64,000 nt of DNA, from assembly GCA_016787725.1 (NCBI GenBank), contig JAEUTZ010000006.1, positions 178,552-242,551 on the forward strand, in the 5' to 3' direction. The stretch is from Cyclobacteriaceae bacterium (GTDB lineage: Bacteria > Bacteroidota > Bacteroidia > Cytophagales > Cyclobacteriaceae). The position numbers were made by a program, and so were the translations under genes. This document shows positions 57,411 to 64,000 of the stretch, piece after piece (position 1 is the stretch's first letter; every line of letters begins with the position of its first letter). Under the pieces are notes generated by a model. That model saw only the letters and a program-made list of their open reading frames with translations, was not told the DNA's origin and did not search any database.

Positions 57411-58328
57411 TTGAGTTTTAGTCTTACCATTTTAGGATCGAGTGGGGCGTTGCCGGCTTATGGGCGGTTTCCTTCGGCACAATACCTCGTTATTCAAAAC
57501 CGGCATTTTTTAATTGACTGTGGGGAGGGTGCCCAGATGCAACTGATGAAGTATCAGCTCCCGATCCAAAAAATTGATCATATCTTCATCAGCCACCTGC
57601 ATGGCGATCATTATCTGGGATTGATGGGCCTGTTATTTTCCATGCATCTGCAAAGGCGCCAAACCGACCTTCATCTGTACAGTCCGCGCGGGTTGGATGA
57701 CATTCTCCTCCTGCAACTCAAGTATTCGAAGTCGGTGTTGAATTTTGAAATTCATTTCCATCCCTTCGATCCGGAGCAGGCCGTCTGTCTCCATCAGGAT
57801 GAGGTGCTGACGGTGGAGACGATTCCGCTGCGGCACAAATTGCCGTGTGCCGGATTTCTTTTCCGCGAAAAGGAAAAGCCCCGGAAGCTGGACAAAGCGA
57901 AACTACAGCCGGGCATTTTGTTGCAACACCTGGCGCAATTAAAAACCGGGGCCGATGTGTTGGATGCGCGGGGGCAGTTGTTGTACCGGAATGCCGACTT
58001 TACCTTGCCGCCCACTCCGGTATATTCCTATGCGTACTGTTCGGATACAGGCTGGAATGAACCGATGGTTGAACAATTGCGCGGGGTTTCGCTTTTATAT
58101 CATGAAGCTACATTTATGGATGAGGATAAGGACAAGGCGATTGACACGAAACACAGTACGGCAGCCGATGCGGCCCGGATGGCGCGCGCCTGCGGTGCCG
58201 GAAAATTAGTGATCGGGCATTTCTCGGCCCGCTACCGCGATCTGGAGCCGTTGTTGGCCGAGGCGCGGGCCGTGTTTACCAACACGGTATTAGCGATTGA
58301 AGGAAATACTTTCGAACTTCCTGCATGA
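57411..58328 (+). CDS. rnz: Ribonuclease Z
   Basis: 305 residues starting at TTG with MSFSLTILGSSGALPAYGR, the family's usual first strand. HLHGDHYLGLMGLLFSM contains the HxHxDH zinc motif; HKLPCAGFLF, YSYAYCSDTG and HSTAADAARMARACGAGKLVIGHFSARYRD hold the remaining metal ligands. It cuts the 3' trailer of tRNA precursors, relevant here because none of the three tRNAs nearby encode CCA. Its stop overlaps the next gene (ATGA). Confidence 0.93.
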   Translation: MSFSLTILGSSGALPAYGRFPSAQYLVIQNRHFLIDCGEGAQMQLMKYQLPIQKIDHIFISHLHGDHYLGLMGLLFSMHLQRRQTDLHLYSPRGLDDILLLQLKYSKSVLNFEIHFHPFDPEQAVCLHQDEVLTVETIPLRHKLPCAGFLFREKEKPRKLDKAKLQPGILLQHLAQLKTGADVLDARGQLLYRNADFTLPPTPVYSYAYCSDTGWNEPMVEQLRGVSLLYHEATFMDEDKDKAIDTKHSTAADAARMARACGAGKLVIGHFSARYRDLEPLLAEARAVFTNTVLAIEGNTFELPA

Positions 58329-59110
58329 CCCTGACCCTCGAACAAAAGAAGCACCGGCTGTTTATGGTGCTGGTCGGCATCTTCCTCACCAATGCGTTGA
58401 TGGCCGAAGTGATTGGCGTGAAAATATTTTCCGGAGAGGCCACGCTGGGGCTCCAACCGGCTCATTTGCAAATCCTTGGGTTTACCATGGACTTCAACCT
58501 GACGGCCGGTGCGGTGATCTGGCCGGTGGTCTTCATCACGTCTGATTTGATCAATGAATATTTTGGAAAGCCCGGAGTGAAGCGCATCAGCTACCTCGCG
58601 GCCATTCTGATCGCCTATTCGTTTGTGGTGATTTTTTTGACGATGAAGTTGCCTCCGGCTGGCTGGTGGCTTGATTCGAACAACCAGGATGCGCAGGGAA
58701 ATTATTTCAATATGGACTTTGCGTTTAATAAAATTCTGGGGCAAGGACAGCGCATTATTATTGGGTCGCTAACCGCTTTCCTGGTGAGCCAGCTGGTGGA
58801 TGTGTTTGTGTTTCAGCGGCTGAAAAAAGTTACGGGACAGAAAATGTTATGGCTGCGCGCCACGGGTTCTACGCTGGTGTCGCAGTTCATCGACAGCTTT
58901 GTCGTGCTCTACATTGCATTCATCGGAGTATTTTCCGGGCAGCAGATTCTGGCGATTGGCATTACGAACTACCTCTATAAATTTTCAGTGGCCATTTTGT
59001 TGACTCCGGTGATTTACCTGGGGCATTATCTCATTGACCGGTATCTGGGCAAGGAGAATGCCGAGAAGATTTCGGCTGAAGCAGCAGCCGGAAGCCAGTC
59101 ATTTCTTTGA
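58325..59110 (+). CDS. Queuosine-precursor transporter (YhhQ/DUF165)
   Basis: 261 residues, about six helices. IFLTNALMAEVIGVKIF, GAVIWPVVFITSDLINEYFG and LRATGSTLVSQFIDSFVVLYIAF are diagnostic for the YhhQ family, which imports preQ0/preQ1 for tRNA queuosine. Coupled to rnz by an ATGA overlap, so two tRNA-maturation functions share an operon. Its 3' end overlaps the convergent methyltransferase gene by 12 nt. Confidence 0.88.
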   Translation: MTLTLEQKKHRLFMVLVGIFLTNALMAEVIGVKIFSGEATLGLQPAHLQILGFTMDFNLTAGAVIWPVVFITSDLINEYFGKPGVKRISYLAAILIAYSFVVIFLTMKLPPAGWWLDSNNQDAQGNYFNMDFAFNKILGQGQRIIIGSLTAFLVSQLVDVFVFQRLKKVTGQKMLWLRATGSTLVSQFIDSFVVLYIAFIGVFSGQQILAIGITNYLYKFSVAILLTPVIYLGHYLIDRYLGKENAEKISAEAAAGSQSFL

Positions 59111-59842
59111 GCGGATGACATCGAGTACGATGCCTGTGGCCAACGCGGCATTGAGCGACTCGGCCCGGCCATAACGCGGGATGGTGATTTTCTGTGTCAC
59201 GAGTCTTTCGATGGCGGAAGAAATTCCGTTCGCTTCGTTGCCGATGACCAGCAACCCACCACCCGACCAATGCAGTTGGTGCACATCGGTTCCTTCCAGA
59301 AAGGTGCCGTACACCGGCTTGCGGGCTGCCTGCAAATATGGGAGCAGGTTGGTGTAGAATACGTGGACGCGACAAAACGAGCCCATGGTGGCGCTGATCA
59401 CTTTCGGATTGTAGAAGTCGGCCGTGGCTTCGGAGGCGATGATGTGGTTCACTCCGTACCAGTCGGCCGTGCGGATGATGGTGCCGAGGTTGCCGGGGTC
59501 GCGGATGTCGTCCAGCAACAACGCCCATTCGTTGTCGCGGATGGGAAAGGCGGTGTTGGGTTTCATGCGGGCGATGGCCAATGCGCCCGAGTTTGTTTGG
59601 TAACTGCCTGCGGCTATCAGTTCGGCTTCGGTTGCTTCCGACACTTCCGGTTTCTTGTTTGCGAGTAGCGACTTTGTTTGTTGCAGGAATTCGGGTGTGG
59701 CTCCGACCCACACGATTTCAAAATCGGAGTGGAGGAGTTCCACTACACTTTTAGCGCCTTCCACAACAAAGCATTGCTCGTCTTTTCGGTATTTCTTTAC
59801 CTGAAGCGCCCTGATATGCTTAATTTTGGCTTTGGAGATCAT
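59099..59842 (-). CDS. SpoU/TrmH-family RNA 2'-O-methyltransferase
   Basis: 247 residues: an N-terminal substrate-binding domain (RKDEQCFVVEGAKSVVE) and a SPOUT knot with LDDIRDPGNLGTIIRTADWYG, VIGNEANGIS and IPRYGRAESLNAALATGIVL. It methylates a ribose in rRNA or tRNA. Its start codon overlaps the start codon of the divergent TamL gene on the opposite strand (CATG at 59840-59843), so the two promoters must lie within each other's coding sequence. Confidence 0.92.
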   Translation of the reverse strand: MISKAKIKHIRALQVKKYRKDEQCFVVEGAKSVVELLHSDFEIVWVGATPEFLQQTKSLLANKKPEVSEATEAELIAAGSYQTNSGALAIARMKPNTAFPIRDNEWALLLDDIRDPGNLGTIIRTADWYGVNHIIASEATADFYNPKVISATMGSFCRVHVFYTNLLPYLQAARKPVYGTFLEGTDVHQLHWSGGGLLVIGNEANGISSAIERLVTQKITIPRYGRAESLNAALATGIVLDVIRSKK

Positions 59843-62291
59843 GATTGATAAGGTAAAGAAATCTTTTATCTGGCTTTTTCTTCCCGGGCTGTTGAGCGGG
59901 TGTCTTGGTACCCGGTATCTCCAAGAAAATCAAAAGTTATTGCATCGCCAAACGATCCAGGCCCCCAAAGGCTTCAACAAAGATGGGCTCAGCGATTTAT
60001 ACGTGCAGAAAGTAAACCGCAGGCTGCTCGGGCTGCCCATCAACAGCCTGGTGTGGATGCACCACGAGGGCGAGAAGCGGTACGATCAACAAAAATTTAT
60101 CGACAAGAAGGCGAAGGTGGAAGCGAAGTTCAATACAAAAATTGCCGCCACCAAGAAGGAGAAGAAGATTGCTTCGTTGCAGTTTCGCAGACAAAAGAAG
60201 GTGGATGATCTGAACGACAAAATTGAAAATGGCAATGACTTTATGCAATGGGGTGAACGGGCGAGTGTGTATGATTCAACCACGTTGCACGCCACGGTGG
60301 ACCGCCTGAGTGACTATCTTTTCAATCACGGGTACTTTCAAAACCAGGTGGCGTTTAAGGTGCAGGAATATAAAAAGCGGGTGAGTGTTACCTATCAGTT
60401 GCAGCCGGGCCGGGCATCCTTTTACGATACGATTTTTTACCTGATCCCGGATTCCAATGTTGCCCGGATTATTTCTGCTACGCGCAGCCAAAGTCTCATC
60501 AAGGTGAATGAGCGGTATGATCAGGGGAAATTGAACAAAGAGCGCGAGCGAATTGATTTGCAATTGAAAGACCTCGGGTACTACGACTTCACCCGGCAAT
60601 ACATTGAGTTTGCCATTGACACGGCTTATGGCGGGCCATACCAGATTGCGTTGCAGCTGGAGATCCGGAACCCTCCGCGCAGGGAGTCGCACAAACTCTT
60701 CCGGCTGGACTCTATCACCTTCACCACCGATGCGGCCATGCGTATGGATACGTTGAAGCGGCAGGCGCACCCGAAGTACAACATCACCTTTAATTATTTT
60801 GAGAGTGAGTACAACAAGAAACTGCTAGCCCAGCGCGTGTTCATTCATGCCGACAGTTTGTACAGCCGGAGTGCCACGTTTGAAACCCAGCGGCAGCTGG
60901 CCAACCTGGATATTTTCAAATTCATCAACATCAATTACGATTCTTCCGGAGGTCAGTTTTTAGGAAATATTTTTTGCAGTCCGTTGGACCGCTACTCGTG
61001 GTCGAACGAAGCGGGCCTGACGATGACGCAGGGCTTTCCGGGACCCTACTTCAGCACTAATTTGAAAAAGCGAAATCTATTTGGCGGCATGGAGATCCTG
61101 GAGCTCAGCGGCCGGTATGGGTTTGAGGGCGTTGCTTCGGCCACGGACCAAAGTAATTTTTACAAGAGCACGGAGGCGAACGTTAATGGCAGTATTACGT
61201 TTCCGCAATTTCTGTTGCCCCTCAGTGAGAAGGCAGCCTTCCGGCTTGCACGCTACAATCCGCGTACCCGGCTGCTGGCCGGATACACCTACACCAATCG
61301 GCCGGAATATACGCGGTCGATCACCAACGTTTCGGATACCTACACCTGGCAGAATAAACAAACCACGCAGTATTCGTTTACGCTCATCAACCTGAACGTG
61401 ATCCGCTCTACGCTGGACAGCGCGTTTAATGCGCAGCTGATTGAGTTGCAGCAGCAAGGCAACAACCTGATCAACTCCTTTGATCCCTCCTTTGTGAGCA
61501 GCATGATTTTTTCGATGACGTGGAACCCCAACAATTATGGCAACACGGAACGGAATTCCTATTTCATCCGGGCGCAGGCGGAGTCCGGGGGTACGTTGTT
61601 CAACTTTGCCGAGCCGGGGTATATTACGCGGGCCGGGTTGGAACTTTACCAATACGTGCGGTTTAATGTGGATCTGCGCAGGCACAATGTGATTGACAAG
61701 AATACCTCCGTAGCCTTCCGGTTGAATACAGGCTTTGGGTACGCGTACAGTGAAAATGAGGTGTTGCCGTATGAAAAATATTTCTTTGCCGGGGGCAGCA
61801 ACAGTGTGCGTGCGTGGTTGCCGCGCAGGTTGGGGATTGGTACCGTGCCGCCCCAGCTGAGTGAAGACCCGGAGAAGGACGGACTCTTTGATTACAGTTT
61901 TGAGAAGCCGGGGGATATTCTGATTGAAGGAAGTGTGGAGCTGCGCAAGAAGTTGTTTGGCTTTGTGAGCGGGGCGGTGTTTGTGGATTATGGAAACGTG
62001 TGGACGTTCAAGCCGATCCCGCAAAGTACCGAGGGCCCCACGCGGGCGCAGTGGATCGGAGTTTCAAAATTCACCAAAGATTTTTTCAAGCAGCTGGGCG
62101 TGGGCACCGGCTTCGGCCTGCGCTTTGATTTTTCTTTTCTCATTCTGCGACTCGATGCAGGCATCAAAGTGATTGATCCCGGACGGGAAGAAGGCGATCG
62201 CTTTGTGTTGGATCAGTTTCGATTTTTCAAACCCTTCGGCACGGACAAAGAGCCGGTTATTTTTAATGTCGGAATTGGCTATCCATTCTAG
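59841..62291 (+). CDS. tamL: TamL-like outer-membrane lipoprotein assembly factor (BamA/TamA family)
   Basis: About 816 residues. The N-terminus IDKVKKSFIWLFLPGLLSGC ends in a lipobox Cys, as in the lipoprotein TamA variant (TamL) of Bacteroidota. POTRA-like domains occupy residues about 60-400 and the C-terminal half is an Omp85 barrel, with EKYFFAGGSNSVRAWLPRRLG (the conserved loop 6 region) and a terminal strand ending in YPF. It inserts outer-membrane proteins, in concert with TamB. I start at ATG 59841. Confidence 0.88.
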   Translation: MIDKVKKSFIWLFLPGLLSGCLGTRYLQENQKLLHRQTIQAPKGFNKDGLSDLYVQKVNRRLLGLPINSLVWMHHEGEKRYDQQKFIDKKAKVEAKFNTKIAATKKEKKIASLQFRRQKKVDDLNDKIENGNDFMQWGERASVYDSTTLHATVDRLSDYLFNHGYFQNQVAFKVQEYKKRVSVTYQLQPGRASFYDTIFYLIPDSNVARIISATRSQSLIKVNERYDQGKLNKERERIDLQLKDLGYYDFTRQYIEFAIDTAYGGPYQIALQLEIRNPPRRESHKLFRLDSITFTTDAAMRMDTLKRQAHPKYNITFNYFESEYNKKLLAQRVFIHADSLYSRSATFETQRQLANLDIFKFININYDSSGGQFLGNIFCSPLDRYSWSNEAGLTMTQGFPGPYFSTNLKKRNLFGGMEILELSGRYGFEGVASATDQSNFYKSTEANVNGSITFPQFLLPLSEKAAFRLARYNPRTRLLAGYTYTNRPEYTRSITNVSDTYTWQNKQTTQYSFTLINLNVIRSTLDSAFNAQLIELQQQGNNLINSFDPSFVSSMIFSMTWNPNNYGNTERNSYFIRAQAESGGTLFNFAEPGYITRAGLELYQYVRFNVDLRRHNVIDKNTSVAFRLNTGFGYAYSENEVLPYEKYFFAGGSNSVRAWLPRRLGIGTVPPQLSEDPEKDGLFDYSFEKPGDILIEGSVELRKKLFGFVSGAVFVDYGNVWTFKPIPQSTEGPTRAQWIGVSKFTKDFFKQLGVGTGFGLRFDFSFLILRLDAGIKVIDPGREEGDRFVLDQFRFFKPFGTDKEPVIFNVGIGYPF

Positions 62292-62378
62292 GGGCACTTA
62301 CTTATAGACCATTTGCCGAATTAATTGTCTTACAACCGTTAATTCATTGGTATTCAATCAAAGAGCCATTTTTTTAAT

Positions 62379-62386
62379 TAGATTTG
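62379..62386 (+). promoter_or_regulatory. Candidate -7 box of the PorP/SprF gene
   Basis: TAGATTTG matches TAnnTTTG, 16 nt before the ATG at 62403. No TTG at the standard distance. Confidence 0.45.
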
Positions 62387-62402
62387 ATAAACGTGCCTAA
62401 CC

Positions 62403-63905
62403 ATGTTTAAACTGAAATTTTCAGCTACTTGTCTTTTCGTTTTTACTGTGTGGCTGGCACGAGCCCAGGATATCTCAAATTTTACCCAGTTCTTTTTCAA
62501 TCCTTACCTGCTGAATCCGTCTTTTGCCGGGATTGAGGGGAAGCCTGCGGTCTTTTTAGCGTATCGCAATCAGTGGTCGGGCATTGAAGGAAGTCCAACC
62601 ATTGCCAACCTGAGTTTTCATAAACCGGTAAAGCAAAACATGGGGTTTGGGATGAGCGCTACCAACGATCAGCGGGGGGTGCTCTCGAATACGGGGTTGT
62701 TGTTTTCCTATGCGTATTCCGTACCAATTGAGGAAGGAATGTTTGTGCGATTCGGATTGTCGGTGGGGGGAAGTTGGAACACGATTGACTTGCAGAAGTT
62801 GCAGGCCTTCAGCAGCGATCCGGCATTGATGAATGCGCTGAATCAAAATGCGTCCATCATTGGCAATGCAGGTATCTCCGCCCATTTGAAATCGTTTCAT
62901 TTCAGCATCGCCATGCCCAATTTGTTCAGCCCATCTTATGTAAGTCCGGATGCCTTTACCCTTACCGAATTGCAGCCGTTCAAGGCGCTGATCTTCCAGG
63001 CCAGCAACCGGTTTTATTTTGGTCAGGATAAGTATGTATTCGAACCATATGCCATCTATCGTTTGAACAGCGGCCTACCTTCACAATATGAGTTCGCGGG
63101 CGTGTTTCACCTGAATCATATGATTTGGGCGGGCGGTTCGTACAAGCAGGAATTTGGGATTTCTGCGTTTGGAGGAATTCGCATTAATAATTCCCTGGCC
63201 GCTGGCGGATCTTACACCTTGAAAAATACAGGCGACAACAGTCTGAACTTTCCTTCGTTCGAAGTTCACTTAAGTTATCATGTGGTGCCTAAAACCAACA
63301 GCCGGGTGCGCGGAAAGCAACCAGTATTGCCGGTCTATTCCTTTCTTGATACAGAGAAGCCAAAGGTAAAGAAACCGGCAGGCCCCACTCCCGCTCAACT
63401 CGCTGCTGAGAAGAAGCGCCAAGAGGAGTTGGCGAAAAAGAAGGCGGAAGAGCAACGGTTGGCGGAGGCTGCCAAAGCCGAAGAAGAACGGAAAGCAGCC
63501 GAGGCCCTTGCCATTAAACATGCTGAAGAAGAGCGGGCTGCGGCAGTCTTGCTGGACGAGCACAAGGCAGACGTTGTTGAACATGTCAATGATTCCATTC
63601 ATCCGGTTGATCCGAATGAGCGACACGAAACGGTGGAACGCGGTGATCACGCCCAGGAACTGCATGTCAATAACTATGTGATTGCCGGAGTATTTGGATC
63701 GCCTGCCAATGCCAAGAAATTTGCCCAGGGTTTGATAGACCTCGGTTTTGACGCTGAATTTGGTCATTTAACGGTAAAAAACCTCTGGTACGTTCACGTT
63801 TTCCAGCATGCGGATATTAATGTGACCCGGTCGGCCCGCGATGAATTCAGAAAGTTTAAAATCTTACAAAATGCCTGGCTGCTGACGGTTCAGGATTTGC
63901 AATGA
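62403..63905 (+). CDS. PorP/SprF-family protein fused to a C-terminal SPOR-like domain
   Basis: 500 residues. A signal peptide (CLFVFTVWLARAQ) precedes a PorP/SprF membrane barrel of about 290 residues: NFTQFFFNPYLLNPSFAG, AYRNQWSGIEGSPT and NMGFGMSATNDQRG are its hallmarks. Then a linker (about 310-395) rich in Ala, Lys and Glu, and a final domain (VNNYVIAGVFGSPANAKKFAQ, KNLWYVHVFQ) resembling SPOR. PorP/SprF proteins serve type IX secretion and hold secreted adhesins on the surface. The extra domain may bind peptidoglycan. ATGA overlap couples it to the next gene. Confidence 0.85.
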   Translation: MFKLKFSATCLFVFTVWLARAQDISNFTQFFFNPYLLNPSFAGIEGKPAVFLAYRNQWSGIEGSPTIANLSFHKPVKQNMGFGMSATNDQRGVLSNTGLLFSYAYSVPIEEGMFVRFGLSVGGSWNTIDLQKLQAFSSDPALMNALNQNASIIGNAGISAHLKSFHFSIAMPNLFSPSYVSPDAFTLTELQPFKALIFQASNRFYFGQDKYVFEPYAIYRLNSGLPSQYEFAGVFHLNHMIWAGGSYKQEFGISAFGGIRINNSLAAGGSYTLKNTGDNSLNFPSFEVHLSYHVVPKTNSRVRGKQPVLPVYSFLDTEKPKVKKPAGPTPAQLAAEKKRQEELAKKKAEEQRLAEAAKAEEERKAAEALAIKHAEEERAAAVLLDEHKADVVEHVNDSIHPVDPNERHETVERGDHAQELHVNNYVIAGVFGSPANAKKFAQGLIDLGFDAEFGHLTVKNLWYVHVFQHADINVTRSARDEFRKFKILQNAWLLTVQDLQ

Positions 63906-64000
63906 AGCGATTGACTCTTCTTCTTATTTGTTCCCTGGTTGTCGCGTTGGTGGCCGCACAGACACCTGTTATTCAGAAAATTGAACCGATTTCGGGTTCT
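63902..64000 (+). CDS. Start of a secreted protein, possibly a T9SS adhesin (cut by window edge)
   Basis: Thirty-three codons are visible. A signal peptide (LTLLLICSLVVALVAAQ) is followed by TPVIQKIEPISGS, like the first strand of IPT/TIG domains. Genes placed just after porP/sprF are often large type IX substrates with a C-terminal sorting domain. Only the start is in the window, so the type is inferred. Confidence 0.6.
   Translation, partial: MKRLTLLLICSLVVALVAAQTPVIQKIEPISGS

Noticed and set aside
61077-62024. 315-codon minus-strand frame inside the TamL gene
   Set aside because: Shadow of the Omp85 coding sequence; no family motif and the plus-strand frame has clear conserved features.

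Overview
The window looks like a chromosomal segment from a Bacteroidota bacterium, most likely a member of the Cytophagales. Supporting signs are a PorP/SprF-type IX secretion protein, a lipoprotein TamA variant (TamL), a UpxY/NusG-like regulator heading a polysaccharide locus, Bat-type VWA/TPR proteins, and promoter-like boxes of the TAnnTTTG type. Species cannot be named from the sequence alone.

Positions 1-38,348 are one long minus-strand surface-polysaccharide locus, visibly more AT-rich than what follows. It reads from right to left. The head holds a UpxY-like antiterminator, a winged-helix regulator, a Wza-like export lipoprotein, a Wzc-like tyrosine autokinase and a PglK-like ABC exporter. 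Next come sugar-building and decorating genes: pyruvyl transferase, TylF-type methyltransferases, two separate nonulosonic (sialic-acid-like) acid cassettes, a capsule-type transferase, an epimerase, two Gfo/Idh oxidoreductases and a 2-hydroxyacid dehydrogenase. The left part has two asparagine-synthase-type amidotransferases, an NTP-transferase/HAD/kinase set that probably activates a small phosphorylated substituent, several GT2/GT4 glycosyltransferases, a Wzy/ligase-like membrane protein, an acetyltransferase, a NodB-like protein, methyltransferases and a truncated glycosyltransferase at the window edge. Stops and starts overlap by 1-4 nt at many junctions, so the genes are probably co-transcribed and translationally coupled.

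Positions 38,458-40,711 carry kdsA and a KdsC-like phosphatase (Kdo synthesis) around a decayed AbiEii-type gene pair. From about 40.7 kb the DNA is more GC-rich and housekeeping-like: penicillin acylase, a GH32-like enzyme divergent from a two-domain sucrose-phosphate synthase, three tRNAs (Ser-GCT, Arg-TCT, Pro-TGG), a broken GIY-YIG gene, a NagB-like deaminase, a ROK kinase, Bat-type VWA and TPR proteins, thiolase, a YwqK/MORN protein, a PIN toxin with a small partner, purC, a STAS protein, RNase Z, a queuosine-precursor transporter, a SpoU methyltransferase, TamL, a PorP/SprF-SPOR fusion and the start of a secreted protein.

Intergenic DNA between 37 and 58 kb is rich in two repeat classes: heptanucleotide-periodic tracts, and palindromic elements whose end sequences change in a matched way. 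One such element sits inside a ~122-bp tandem duplication that copied the start of the TPR gene.
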